From contig NZ_AP029023.1 of the NCBI RefSeq assembly GCF_037076555.1, positions 310,001 to 374,000 on the forward strand: 64,000 nucleotides of DNA. The letters run 5' to 3'. A program made the translations under genes and the position numbers. Shown here piece by piece: positions 1-8,513 of the stretch. The notes under the pieces were generated by a model, which saw only the letters and a program-made list of their open reading frames with translations, was not told where the DNA came from and made no database searches. The DNA is from Methylophilus sp. DW102. GTDB taxonomy: Bacteria; Pseudomonadota; Gammaproteobacteria; Burkholderiales; Methylophilaceae. How positions within the stretch are numbered: position 1 is the first letter of the stretch; each line of letters starts with the position of its first letter.

Positions 1-635
1 GGGGGATTGCTGCACTGTTATTCAAGCTGGTCGCAACGCAGGATGTGAGCCTGTTTGCCTCTTTGACCAAGTTTATGCTGGTGGTGACCGGGACGACCTT
101 GTTTCATGGCGTGATTGTTTTACCGGTCTTGTTGTTTCTGTTTACAGGCAAACATCCCGTGTGGTTTTTGCGGCAAGCCAGGGAGGCATTGGTGACGGCC
201 TTTGCCACCAGTTCTAGCAATGCGACCATGCCGGTGACGATGCGTTGTGCGACGCAAAACATGCATGTGAAGCCTGAGATTGCCGGGTTTGTGGTGCCGC
301 TAGGGGCAACCATGAATATGGATGGCACGGCCCTGTATGAGGCGGCAGCGGCCTTGTTTGTGGCACAACTGGCCGGGATTGATTTGTCGCTGGGGCAGCA
401 GTTGGTGGTGTGTTTAACCACCATGATCGCGGCCATGGGGGCCCCGGGGATTCCCAGTGCGGGCATGGTGACCATGGTGATGGTGTTACAAAGCGTGGGA
501 TTGCCGGCTGAAGCCATTGCCATTTTGTTGCCTATAGACCGCTTGCTCGATACCGTCCGTACTGCCGTCAATGTCGAGGGCGATATGATAGGCAGTTTGG
601 TGGTACAACATCGCATTGAACAATTAGCGAAATAG
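1..635 (+). CDS. Dicarboxylate/amino acid:cation symporter, C-terminal part
   Basis: Last ~210 residues of a secondary transporter of the DAACS family (GltP/DctA/SstT relatives), which import C4-dicarboxylates or acidic amino acids with Na+ or H+ across the inner membrane. The frame starting at base 3 is open to the left edge, so the start lies outside the window. Visible family signatures are the serine-rich re-entrant hairpin 'SSSNATMPVTM', the 'NMDGTALYEA' motif, a Gly/Pro-rich second hairpin 'GAPGIPSAGMV', and the terminal substrate/cation helix with 'PIDRLLDTVRTAVNV'. The substrate cannot be told from this part. The acetyltransferase gene follows after 4 bases and is probably co-transcribed. 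Confidence 0.9.
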   Translation, partial: GIAALLFKLVATQDVSLFASLTKFMLVVTGTTLFHGVIVLPVLLFLFTGKHPVWFLRQAREALVTAFATSSSNATMPVTMRCATQNMHVKPEIAGFVVPLGATMNMDGTALYEAAAALFVAQLAGIDLSLGQQLVVCLTTMIAAMGAPGIPSAGMVTMVMVLQSVGLPAEAIAILLPIDRLLDTVRTAVNVEGDMIGSLVVQHRIEQLAK

Positions 636-639
636 GGGC

Positions 640-1176
640 ATGCCTGAGTTAGTGATTAAGCCTGCGCAAGCGCAGGAGGCCGATATCATCGCGGCACTGG
701 TGAATCGTGCGTATCGCGGCGAGAGCAGCCGGGCAGGATGGACCACGGAGGCTGATTTGCTCGATGGCAAGCGTACCACACCAAAGGAGGTGCTGAGTTT
801 GCTCGCTCGGGATGATATTCAGATACTCACCGGTTGGGTGGCGTCACAATTGAGGGTGACGCTGTGTGCTGAATGGCATGCTGCACAGCAGACCGTGCAT
901 CTGGGCATGATTGCCGTAGAGCCGACTGCGCAGAACCGCGGGTATGGCAAAACAGTGATTCTGGCGGCTGAGCAATGGGCGGTGGAGCATTGGCAGGTGC
1001 GGGCCAGCCAAATGGCGGTTGTCAGTCTGCGGCAGGCGTTAATCGCGTTTTATCAGCGGCTGGGTTATCAGCCGACCGGGGAGGTCAGGCCTTTTCCCTA
1101 CCAGCCAGAGATGTGGCAGGCCAAGGTTGAAAACATGCAGCTGATCACCTTGCAAAAGCCGCTTGGGTTGAGTTGA
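640..1176 (+). CDS. GNAT family N-acetyltransferase
   Basis: A 178-residue single-domain acetyltransferase expected to move an acetyl group from acetyl-CoA to an amine; the acceptor is unknown. The diagnostic acetyl-CoA motif is 'VEPTAQNRGYGKT' (about residues 92-104), preceded by the beta strand 'HLGMIAV' and followed by an alpha helix, as in the family. The C-terminal 'FYQRLGYQPTGE' is the usual GNAT motif B region. It starts 4 bases after the symporter stop, suggesting one transcript. Length is typical of the family. Family is clear, substrate is not. Confidence 0.85.
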   Translation: MPELVIKPAQAQEADIIAALVNRAYRGESSRAGWTTEADLLDGKRTTPKEVLSLLARDDIQILTGWVASQLRVTLCAEWHAAQQTVHLGMIAVEPTAQNRGYGKTVILAAEQWAVEHWQVRASQMAVVSLRQALIAFYQRLGYQPTGEVRPFPYQPEMWQAKVENMQLITLQKPLGLS

Positions 1177-1346
1177 GGCTATCGCGACAATCATCCAACA
1201 TCAGGCAACGATCATCCGTGTATTACAAGACGCTTGACCATTTTTGCCAATCCACGTAAATTGCCCAACCTTATGAACAAGCAATTTTTCTCAACTATTG
1301 TGTTGGCAATGCACCGAAAGGCATTGTGGCTGGTCGCCACAGCGTG

Positions 1347-1445
1347 CCGCGGTTGCTGCTTGTCGTAAATCTCATGCAACCGCGGGCTCTCCGCGGTTGA
1401 TCTGTTGTTCCTCACTCCCGGCGAGCCCTTTTATTTAGGGCACAT
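1347..1445 (+). promoter_or_regulatory. Structured 5' leader with mutually exclusive hairpins before EamA gene
   Basis: The 269-base gap before the EamA transporter has no convincing gene. It holds three copies of one 9-mer: ccgcggttg at 1347-1355, its complement caaccgcgg at 1377-1385, and ccgcggttg again at 1391-1399. The middle copy can pair with either neighbour (loops of 21 or 5 bases) but not both. Just downstream, 'gccct' and 'agggc' can pair across the ribosome binding site 'aggg' that precedes the ATG at 1446. This arrangement looks like an attenuator or riboswitch controlling translation. I do not recognise a known riboswitch class. Confidence 0.45.
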
Positions 1446-2363
1446 ATGAAAGACGCGACACACCCCTATTACGGTGCCATGTTGGTACTGTTATCCTCCG
1501 TGGCCTTTTCGTCAAAAGCGATTATGGTCAAGCTGGCCTATGCCTATCATGTAGATGCAGCGACCTTGATCTCCTTGCGGATGGCGTTTGCTATTCCTTT
1601 CTTCGCTGCACTTGGCTGGTGGGCTATGCGCCAAGGCACGCCTGTGCGTATGGCGCGCCACGACTGGTGGAAGCTGGCATTGTTAGCGATGGCTGGCGGG
1701 TATGGGTCGATGTGGCTTAATTTTGAAGGCTTGCGTTATGTCTCTGCCGGGCTGGAACGAGTCATTTTATTCCTATACCCAACCTTGGTCGTTGTGATGA
1801 GTGCGATTTTTCTTAAACACCAGATTACCCGGCGTGAGTGGTTTGCCATGGTGACCAGCTATGCAGGTGTCGTGCTGGTGGTCTGGCATGATGTGGCGCT
1901 GGCGGGATTCGATTCTACAGACACCTTGTATGGCGCTGGGCTGGTGTTACTTAGTGCGATTGTCTATGCCGGTTATTTACTGGTGAGCGGGCAACTGATT
2001 CCCAGGTTGGGTGCCAGCCGCTTTACTGCGTTGACCATGGGGCTGGCCGCGCTCGCTAGCGCTACACATTTTGCCTGCAATGGTTCGTACGAAAAGGTGG
2101 TCTCATTCCCGCAGGCCGTTTACTGGTTGGCTTTGTTGATGGCGCTGGTGGCGACTGTTCTACCTTCGATGTTGATGAATCTCGGCATCCAGCAATTGGG
2201 GAGCCGCAAAGTCTCGCTGATCAGTGCGATTGGTCCGGTCTCTACCATTTTGCTTGCTTACCTGTTCCTGGGCGAGCATCTTTCATGGGTACAGGGGCTG
2301 GGTACCCTGCTGGTGTTGGCCGGGGTGATGGCAGTGAGCCTAGATAAGGCTACGAAGGCTTAA
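1446..2363 (+). CDS. EamA family (DMT superfamily) transporter
   Basis: A 305-residue inner-membrane protein with about ten hydrophobic helices in two similar halves, the EamA duplication of the drug/metabolite transporter superfamily. Start ATG has 'tttaggg' 6 bases upstream. Family marks include the N-terminal 'AMLVLLSSVAFSSKAIMVKL' and the C-terminal half 'SLISAIGPVSTILLAYLFLG'. Members export metabolites, amino acids or drugs; the substrate here is unknown. The structured leader directly upstream suggests the gene is controlled by a small molecule or by translation, which could point to the substrate. The stop overlaps the convergent ampD end by 4 bases. Confidence 0.85.
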   Translation: MKDATHPYYGAMLVLLSSVAFSSKAIMVKLAYAYHVDAATLISLRMAFAIPFFAALGWWAMRQGTPVRMARHDWWKLALLAMAGGYGSMWLNFEGLRYVSAGLERVILFLYPTLVVVMSAIFLKHQITRREWFAMVTSYAGVVLVVWHDVALAGFDSTDTLYGAGLVLLSAIVYAGYLLVSGQLIPRLGASRFTALTMGLAALASATHFACNGSYEKVVSFPQAVYWLALLMALVATVLPSMLMNLGIQQLGSRKVSLISAIGPVSTILLAYLFLGEHLSWVQGLGTLLVLAGVMAVSLDKATKA

Positions 2364-2917
2364 GCATTCGTAGAGAGGCGCTGCCAGTCAAAAAACGGGC
2401 CGGGGTCGGTTTTTCGCCCCGGTGCAATGTCTGCGTGGCCGACAATATGCTGGATGGGATAGCGTTGCTGTAGCGCCGTTACCAAGGCTTGCAAGGTGAC
2501 ATATTGCGCATCTTCAAACGCCTCAATATCACAGCCTTCCAGTTCAATGCCAACTGAAAAGTCGTTGCATCGTTCGCGGCCTTGCCATTGTGAAGCGCCG
2601 GCATGCCAGGCCCGCTGCGCGCAACTCACATACTGCAATAGCTCACCGGTTCGGCGGATCAGAAAATGTGAAGACACTTTGAGCTGCGCAATTTCTGCGT
2701 AGTAAGGGTGTTCATCCGCATTCAGCCGGTTGGTGAATAACTGTGTAATGCCCTCGCCGCCATATTGTTGCGGTGGCAAGCTGATATTGTGGATCACGAT
2801 CATGTCGATGGCCGCATGCTCCGGCCTGTCGTCCTGATTGGGCGAGGTGATGATGCGCGCATGACTGGCAAAGCCAGCATGATCAATTTCTATCATGGGT
2901 GACAAGTAGCGCGACAT
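2360..2917 (-). CDS. ampD: 1,6-anhydro-N-acetylmuramyl-L-alanine amidase AmpD
   Basis: Cytoplasmic zinc amidase of 185 residues that removes the peptide from anhydro-muropeptides during cell wall recycling; in many Gram-negatives its loss induces AmpC beta-lactamase. Zinc ligands are visible: His in 'IDMIVIHNISLPP', His in 'VGHADIAPGRKTDPGP', and the Asp of that last motif. 'SHFLIRRTGELLQYV' and 'RAWHAGASQW' are typical AmpD segments. No signal peptide, as expected for AmpD rather than AmiD. It stands alone on the minus strand, convergent with the EamA gene. No ampE is present in the window. Confidence 0.93.
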   Translation of the reverse strand: MSRYLSPMIEIDHAGFASHARIITSPNQDDRPEHAAIDMIVIHNISLPPQQYGGEGITQLFTNRLNADEHPYYAEIAQLKVSSHFLIRRTGELLQYVSCAQRAWHAGASQWQGRERCNDFSVGIELEGCDIEAFEDAQYVTLQALVTALQQRYPIQHIVGHADIAPGRKTDPGPFFDWQRLSTNA

Positions 2918-3043
2918 ATAAACATTGTAGGTGAATTTGACCGAATTGCGTTATGATTTCGCCCGCGTGCACACCTTTGGCATGCACATGCGGATCGGGC
3001 GGTGGACGCATGCAGGATTGATGACCGCCAGACAGGGACAGGT

Positions 3044-4054
3044 ATGGTTTTTTTACAATTATTGCTGATGCTGGTGTTGATTTTAGTGGCAGCAGAGGTG
3101 TTTACCAACGCGCTGGAACATTTGGGGGAGCGCCTGGGGATTTCTGAAGGCGTGACAGGCTCAATTTTTGCGGCGGTGGGGACTGCGTTGCCAGAGACGC
3201 TGGTGCCATTGCTGGCGATTTTTTCGTATACGTCCTCCACGGGCGATAGCCATGCCGGCAATGACATCGGGGTGGGTGCCATTTTGGGCGCGCCCTTGAT
3301 GCTGGCAACCTTATCTATCAGTTTGATGGCTTTTTCAGTCTTAAAGCGTCGTGGCGCACACGGTCATATCCGTCCCGAGCGTACCGGCCTGATCCGTGAT
3401 CTGAATTTCTTTATTCTGGCGTTTATCTTTGCCACGGTGGCCATGTTTATTCCGCACACCGTCCCCATGGTGCGCTACGGTATCAGTATCCTCATGATTC
3501 TGATCTACTTTGTGTATGTGTTGATGACCATCAAGGCGTCTAAAGGCCTGGTGGAGGAGGGGCACGCGACCGAGGCCGAGGATGTCATGATGTTATCCCG
3601 GCTGGGCTTGCCCACCAACATGGTCACCATTCTGCTGCAATTGTTGCTTGGCTTGGGCTTGCTTATCGTCGGTGCCAAAGGCTTTATTAACGAGGTGGAA
3701 ACCGCGGCTGCCATTTTGGGTGTGTCAGCCTTGTTGCTGTCTTTGCTGATTATCCCGATTGCCACCGAGCTGCCCGAAAAAGTAAACAGCATTTTGTGGA
3801 TACGCAAAGGCAAAGACACGCTGGCGTTTGGCAATATTACCGGTGCCATGGTGTTTCAAGGCACTTTGTTGCCGGCAATCGGCATTATGTTGACTGACTG
3901 GTCTCCGCGACAAGAGGTCGCGCTGGGCATCCTGATCACCTTGCTGGCGGCCATCTGGGTGCGTTACCGCATTGCCAAAGGTGGTTTGCTGGTATGGCAC
4001 CTGCTTGTCAACGGCCTGTTCTACCTGGCCTATCTGGCGATTGTATTAAGCTAA
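3044..4054 (+). CDS. Sodium/calcium exchanger family membrane protein
   Basis: Inner-membrane antiporter of the Ca2+:cation antiporter superfamily, 336 residues from the ATG at 3044 (an upstream in-frame ATG at 3002 would add 14 polar residues with no family match). About ten hydrophobic segments lie in two halves, each with an ion-binding alpha repeat: 'GTALPETLVPLLAI' and 'IPIATELPEKVNSILW', corresponding to the G-(S/T)-x-(L/A)-P-E core. The half-linking loop 'HATEAEDVMM' is charged. The likely role is exchange of Ca2+ or another divalent cation for Na+ or H+; direction and ion are not decidable. A strong two-way terminator follows. Confidence 0.82.
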   Translation: MVFLQLLLMLVLILVAAEVFTNALEHLGERLGISEGVTGSIFAAVGTALPETLVPLLAIFSYTSSTGDSHAGNDIGVGAILGAPLMLATLSISLMAFSVLKRRGAHGHIRPERTGLIRDLNFFILAFIFATVAMFIPHTVPMVRYGISILMILIYFVYVLMTIKASKGLVEEGHATEAEDVMMLSRLGLPTNMVTILLQLLLGLGLLIVGAKGFINEVETAAAILGVSALLLSLLIIPIATELPEKVNSILWIRKGKDTLAFGNITGAMVFQGTLLPAIGIMLTDWSPRQEVALGILITLLAAIWVRYRIAKGGLLVWHLLVNGLFYLAYLAIVLS

Positions 4055-4067
4055 CCCTGACTGGATG

Positions 4068-4096
4068 AAAAAAGGCGACCTTCTGGTCGCCTTTTT
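4068..4096. terminator. Bidirectional intrinsic terminator
   Basis: Perfect stem ggcgacc (4074-4080) / ggtcgcc (4085-4091) with loop ttct, flanked by an A run on the left and a T run on the right. It serves both the exchanger gene (plus) and pilR (minus). Confidence 0.9.
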
Positions 4097-4099
4097 GTT

Positions 4100-5590
4100 T
4101 TACTCTTCGTCGCCGTCTGCGTCCTCCAGGTCCGCGTCTTGCTCTTTCGATAATCCTAGCTTGGATAAACGGTAGCGCAAAGTGCGGAAACTGATGCCCA
4201 GTAATTTGGCCGCCGCAGTTTTATTGTTGTTGGTTTTCTCCAGGGCTTGCAGAATCGTGCGCTTTTCAATGTCTTCCAGATAATCAGACAAGCTCACATC
4301 CATCGGTAACATGGTCCCGGGGGCCGTCGCGGGTGCGGCGCTGGCTGGCGGGACCACCTCAGCCGCTTTCGCCACGGGTTCGTTGGCGCGCTCCAATACA
4401 GGGGCCTTCCAGGGCAACACCGGGCGATCACTCAGTTGCGCAGGCATGTCCTCCAGCGACAAGTCCTCTACCGTAATGGTCTGGCCATCGCATAGCGCCA
4501 GTGCGCGTTCCAGCATGTTTTCGAGTTCACGGACATTGCCATGAAAGGGCAGTTGCTGAATAAACACTTTGGCATCATCGGCAATCACCGGGATGTCTAT
4601 GCCTTGTGTCTGGCACAACTTGGTCAGCAAACGTTCTGTCAGCTCCGGAATGTCTTCGGGGCGCTCACGCAAGGCCGGCATTTTGAGCTGAATCACATTG
4701 AGCCGGTAATACAAATCCTGCCGGAATTCGCCTTTTTCCATCATGGCATTAAGGTTTTTGTGCGTGGCAGAAATGATGCGTACATCTACGGCCTCTTCAA
4801 TGGTGCTCCCCACCACGCGGACTTTTTTCTCCTGAATCGCGCGCAGCAGTTTGACTTGCATGGCCAGTGGCAAGTCGGCTACTTCATCCAGAAACAAGGT
4901 GCCCCCACTGGCGGCTTGAAACAGGCCTTGCGTATCCTGAACGGCGCCGGTAAAAGCCCCTTTTTTATAGCCAAAGAATTCGCTTTCCATCAGGTTCTCG
5001 GGGATGGCGCCACAGTTAACTGCGACAAAAGACTGGTCCTTGCGGGCGCTGTTCTGGTGGATGAGGCGTGCGGCCAGCTCCTTACCACTGCCAGACTCCC
5101 CGCTGATGTAAACAGGGGCCTGGCTACGTGCCAGCTTGGCAATCATGGTCCTGACATAGCCCATGGCCGGAGACGCCCCAATCAAATCGACGGTGTTGGC
5201 TCCTTGAGATTCTTTTTGCGAGGAAAGCTTGAGCGCAGACTCGACCAATGGCCGCAACTGTTTGAGTGAAATCGGTTTGGTGATGTAGTCGTAGGCCCCG
5301 GCCTTGAGCGCAGAAACCGCATTTTCTGCACTGCCATAAGCCGTAATTACCGCGACGGGCAGCCCCGGAAATTGTGCATTGATGTGCTGTACCAGTTCCA
5401 GGCCCAAGCCATCCGGCAGGCGCATATCGGTTAGGCACAAGTCATAGCTGAAAGACTGCAGCATATGTTTTGCATCTGTGACGGTACTGGCGCTCTCGGC
5501 CTGTATGCCCATACGTTCCAGTGTCAGGACGACCAGTTCGCGAATATCGGTTTCGTCATCAACTACCAGACAACGATAAGTGTTTGCCAT
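4100..5590 (-). CDS. pilR: Sigma-54-dependent response regulator PilR
   Basis: NtrC-type activator of 496 residues, partner of the sensor encoded directly upstream. Receiver domain residues 1-120 with the acidic pair D11/D12 and phosphoacceptor D55 in 'CLTDMRLPDG'; AAA+ domain with Walker A 'GESGSGKE', the sigma-54 contact loop 'GAFTGA' and Walker B 'LFLDEVADLP'; then a Pro/Ala-rich linker and a Fis-type helix-turn-helix 'NNKTAAAKLLGISFRTL'. By homology it switches on type IV pilin genes with sigma-54. No pilin genes are in the window, so the target is inferred. The start follows the pilS stop without a gap, so the two are translated as a pair. Confidence 0.93.
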   Translation of the reverse strand: MANTYRCLVVDDETDIRELVVLTLERMGIQAESASTVTDAKHMLQSFSYDLCLTDMRLPDGLGLELVQHINAQFPGLPVAVITAYGSAENAVSALKAGAYDYITKPISLKQLRPLVESALKLSSQKESQGANTVDLIGASPAMGYVRTMIAKLARSQAPVYISGESGSGKELAARLIHQNSARKDQSFVAVNCGAIPENLMESEFFGYKKGAFTGAVQDTQGLFQAASGGTLFLDEVADLPLAMQVKLLRAIQEKKVRVVGSTIEEAVDVRIISATHKNLNAMMEKGEFRQDLYYRLNVIQLKMPALRERPEDIPELTERLLTKLCQTQGIDIPVIADDAKVFIQQLPFHGNVRELENMLERALALCDGQTITVEDLSLEDMPAQLSDRPVLPWKAPVLERANEPVAKAAEVVPPASAAPATAPGTMLPMDVSLSDYLEDIEKRTILQALEKTNNNKTAAAKLLGISFRTLRYRLSKLGLSKEQDADLEDADGDEE

Positions 5591-7183
5591 TTAAACAATT
5601 GCCTTTTTAACTGTCAGTGAAAATTGGGTGCCACCGGCTCCCGTGGTATAACTTAATTTTGCGCCATTGGCCTCAGCCAGCTCTCTTGCGATAAACAAGC
5701 CCAGCCCGGTCCCGGTTTTCTCCGTGGTCATGAACGGTTCGAACAAGTGGGGTTGAATTTTCGGGTCCACGCCTTGGCCATCGTCTTTGACCAGCAGGTG
5801 AATAAACTGTCCGCTTTTATCGCTCACGACGTTCAGTTGCAGGCTTTGTACCTGTTGCTGACTGTGCCGCCATCCATTTTTACACAGATTCCATAAAATC
5901 TGGTTGATGTGCCGACGATCAAAAATAATGCCGGTCTCTGCTGCAGGCAAACTGAGTGTGAAATCACTCAGGGCAATCTTTTCTACCGCACAAAACTGCT
6001 GATAAAACTCCAGCACAAAGCTGTTGATATTTAATTTTTCCTGATTGGTGCGGTCGCGCCGATTCAACTCCAGCACATCCTTGATAATCTGGTCCAGCCG
6101 CTGCACGTTGTCAGAAATAATTTGCAGCATGCGCTGCGTGCCAGGCTGCTGCGAGTCTTCTTGCATGAGTTGTGTCGCATGGCTAATCGCACTCAGCGGA
6201 TTGCGGATCTCGTGCGCGATATTCGCTGTCAGCCTGCCCAGTGCTGCCAGTTTTACCTGGTGGGCCTGGGTTTGTATTTGTGACCAGTCCTCAATAAAAA
6301 TCACCACACCATTGTCTGCATTTTCTGAGATGGCGTGAAAGCGGATACCGAGGTCGCGATTGTTGATACTGAGTTTGGTGGCATCTGGCGAGGCCAGTTT
6401 GGCCGAGGGCGTCGTACGCAATAATTGCATGATTGCCGGAATCAGTTGCTCCACCGGGGTGGAGAGTTCCAGCGCTGCCAGCATTTGTGATTCTTCCAAC
6501 CCCAGCAGCTTGCAGGCTTGCAGGTTGTAGTGTTTGAGCTGTTGGTGCTGGTCTATCACCAGCACCCCGTTAGGCATTTCTTGCGTGATCAGGGCGTTAG
6601 TTTTGGCTAAATGTTCAATATCACGCCCACGCTGGCTGGCCAGCTTTTCACTGCTTTGCATGCGTGCAGTCAGCGTTTGTGCCAGCCAGGCCGTGGCAAA
6701 GCAACTCAATGACAATAGCACTGCATTGCTGTAATCGTTCATGGGCACGTTGCGGTTTAACAGCTGAAAAGTGTTCTCGAGCAGAATGCCTATGGTGGCA
6801 ATGGCGGCATAAAACATGGCAAAGCGGCCATCGCTGATCAGCCCGGCAAAGATGATATTGATGATGAGCAGCAACCCAATCGCACTCTGGTTGCCAGGTA
6901 AAAAATGCAGCATGAGCACGATAAAAACAATGTCGAGGCTGGTCTGGATCTTGACGGCTAGCCCTTGCTTGCATTGCAGGGACTCAAAGCTGACACTGAC
7001 GGCAATCGCGTACAAAAAGAATAACAGCAATGCCCAAAAAGTGAGTGAGGGTTCTGCCGGGGCATTGCGAAAAAATGGCCATAGCTGGCTGCCAAACAGC
7101 ATGCCCGAGGCCCCCAGCCTGAAGAGCGTATACAGGCGCAAGTGCTGGATATCAGGGGTTCTTTCAATGGTGCTGATCATCAT
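5591..7183 (-). CDS. pilS: Sensor histidine kinase PilS
   Basis: Membrane sensor kinase of 530 residues from the ATG at 7183 (a GTG 9 bases upstream is an alternative). Several hydrophobic helices fill residues ~25-190, followed by a PAS-like segment ('NGVLVIDQHQQLKHYN'), a dimerisation/phosphoacceptor helix with His in 'NIAHEIRNPLSAI', and an ATPase domain with 'DDGQGV' and 'TGTGLGLFIA'. The many-helix membrane domain with no large periplasmic loop is the PilS layout. It phosphorylates PilR, encoded immediately downstream. Known PilS proteins respond to pilin levels in the membrane. Upstream is a 309-base gap shared with the divergent sigma factor gene. Confidence 0.92.
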   Translation of the reverse strand: MMISTIERTPDIQHLRLYTLFRLGASGMLFGSQLWPFFRNAPAEPSLTFWALLLFFLYAIAVSVSFESLQCKQGLAVKIQTSLDIVFIVLMLHFLPGNQSAIGLLLIINIIFAGLISDGRFAMFYAAIATIGILLENTFQLLNRNVPMNDYSNAVLLSLSCFATAWLAQTLTARMQSSEKLASQRGRDIEHLAKTNALITQEMPNGVLVIDQHQQLKHYNLQACKLLGLEESQMLAALELSTPVEQLIPAIMQLLRTTPSAKLASPDATKLSINNRDLGIRFHAISENADNGVVIFIEDWSQIQTQAHQVKLAALGRLTANIAHEIRNPLSAISHATQLMQEDSQQPGTQRMLQIISDNVQRLDQIIKDVLELNRRDRTNQEKLNINSFVLEFYQQFCAVEKIALSDFTLSLPAAETGIIFDRRHINQILWNLCKNGWRHSQQQVQSLQLNVVSDKSGQFIHLLVKDDGQGVDPKIQPHLFEPFMTTEKTGTGLGLFIARELAEANGAKLSYTTGAGGTQFSLTVKKAIV

Positions 7184-7192
7184 AAGGTGCAC

Positions 7193-7501
7193 TCAGAAAG
7201 AACGGAGGGTTGCCGAGCGGCGGCGTGCACTACTTGGCAATTTACTGGACAAGGCATAAACATTATTTTTTAATTGTGAGCATAAATAGTGTGCTTTTGC
7301 TATTGAGCTTGTGGCCGTTATCACGTGGCAATTCGCAGGCTTATTCTAACAGTAATTAAATTTAAAACTGATATACTCCCTGCCAGAGGGAGATAAAACC
7401 GTGCATATTTGTTTTAGACGGATAAACACTCACAACAATGTCGCAAAAATGGCACCTTTGTCAGCATGAGAAACTGACGATCGCGGGAATGGGAATTTGT
7501 A
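7193..7501. other. Divergent intergenic region (pilS / sigma factor)
   Basis: No gene fits here. A small hairpin ctccct (7376-7381) / agggag (7387-7392) with loop gccag is the only secondary structure I can see. The left half is A/T-rich and probably carries the promoters for pilS and for the sigma factor gene, but no convincing -35/-10 pair stood out. Confidence 0.5.
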
Positions 7502-8077
7502 GTGGCGAGTGCGCAAGAACTATCGGATTTTTTACGCCAGGTTGAAAAACGGGCCTTCAGGCAAACGGCGTATGCGGTGCGTGACGATCATGCCGCACTG
7601 GATATTGTGCAGGATGCCATGATGAAGCTGGCTGAAAAATACGCCAGCAAGCCGATTGAAGAATATCCTTTGCTGTTTCAGCGCATTTTGCAAAATACCA
7701 TGCGCGACTACTGGCGGCGGCAGAAAGTGCGTAACTTGTGGACCAGCCTGTTTTCGTCACTCGGCTCGCAAGAGGATGAAGACTATGACCCACTTGAAAC
7801 GATAGAGGTGGAAACCCAGGAAGGGGATCCTGCCGAGCAACTCGAGCGGTCACAAGTGATGCGCCTGATTGAAAAAGCCCTGGCAAAATTACCGGCACGT
7901 CAACGGGAAGCCTTCGTCCTGCGTTATTGGGAGGAATTAGACGTTGCTGAAACAGCGTCGGTGATGGGATGTTCAGAAGGAAGTGTTAAAACGCACTGCT
8001 CCAGAGCAGTCAGTGCGTTATCAACGTTAATGGAGCAGGCCGGCATTGGTCGCCGGAAACTGCCAAACAAGGAGTAA
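7502..8077 (+). CDS. ECF-type RNA polymerase sigma factor
   Basis: A 191-residue alternative sigma factor with the two regions of the extracytoplasmic-function group: region 2 ('DIVQDAMMKLAEKY', then 'MRDYWRRQKVRNLW') and region 4 with its helix-turn-helix ('LPARQREAFVLRYWEEL', 'TASVMGCSEGSVKTH'). The linker is acidic. The start is a GTG at 7502, preceded by 'gggaatggga'. The next gene begins 3 bases after the stop and encodes a DUF3619 protein with one membrane helix. That placement fits a membrane-bound regulator of the sigma factor, though DUF3619 is not an established anti-sigma family. The regulon is unknown. Confidence 0.87.
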   Translation: MASAQELSDFLRQVEKRAFRQTAYAVRDDHAALDIVQDAMMKLAEKYASKPIEEYPLLFQRILQNTMRDYWRRQKVRNLWTSLFSSLGSQEDEDYDPLETIEVETQEGDPAEQLERSQVMRLIEKALAKLPARQREAFVLRYWEELDVAETASVMGCSEGSVKTHCSRAVSALSTLMEQAGIGRRKLPNKE

Positions 8078-8080
8078 GGC

Positions 8081-8452
8081 ATGAGGATACAACGTCACGT
8101 GGATGATGACTTGCCCACCCCTCTGCGCGAAGGGGTGCAGGCACTCAAGCAGGATGATCGGCCGCTGTCTGCCGCAGTGCAAGACCGGTTGGCGAAGGCC
8201 CGTCAGGCTGCTTTGGCGCAACATGCAGCTGCGCATCAGGCCCGTTCCGGTTGGTCGGATGTGTTGTCATGGGCTTCATGGGGGCATCCCCGTGTCGCCG
8301 GGATGGCCGCGTTCTCTATCTTTTTTGCGGTGGGCTTGATGTTTATCTCTAACAGCCAGAATGATGATGCGCTGTTGCTCAGCGATGATATGCCTGTCGA
8401 GGCATTTGTCGATAACGGGTTTGCTGCCTGGCAGTATTCAAAAGATATTTGA
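8081..8452 (+). CDS. DUF3619 family membrane protein, possible sigma regulator
   Basis: Small protein of 123 residues, ribosome site 'aagg' before the ATG. The N-terminal ~65 residues are polar and charged, with an Ala/Gln-rich helix; one hydrophobic segment follows ('VAGMAAFSIFFAVGLMF', about residues 75-92), and the tail is acidic ('DDALLLSDDMPVEAFVDNG'). It matches what I recall of DUF3619, common in betaproteobacteria between a sigma factor gene and a DUF3106 gene. The topology (cytoplasmic N-terminus, one helix, short periplasmic tail) suits an anti-sigma role. That role is inferred from layout only. Confidence 0.7.
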   Translation: MRIQRHVDDDLPTPLREGVQALKQDDRPLSAAVQDRLAKARQAALAQHAAAHQARSGWSDVLSWASWGHPRVAGMAAFSIFFAVGLMFISNSQNDDALLLSDDMPVEAFVDNGFAAWQYSKDI

Positions 8453-8513
8453 TGGCGCTTTGGGTAGGGTTGTGCGCCGGGCGATACAAAATGCTTTCAT
8501 GGAATAATGAGAA

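Noticed and set aside
1212..1415. 67-residue frame on the minus strand in the EamA leader
   Set aside because: It has no ribosome site or family features, and the stretch is better explained as structured leader RNA.
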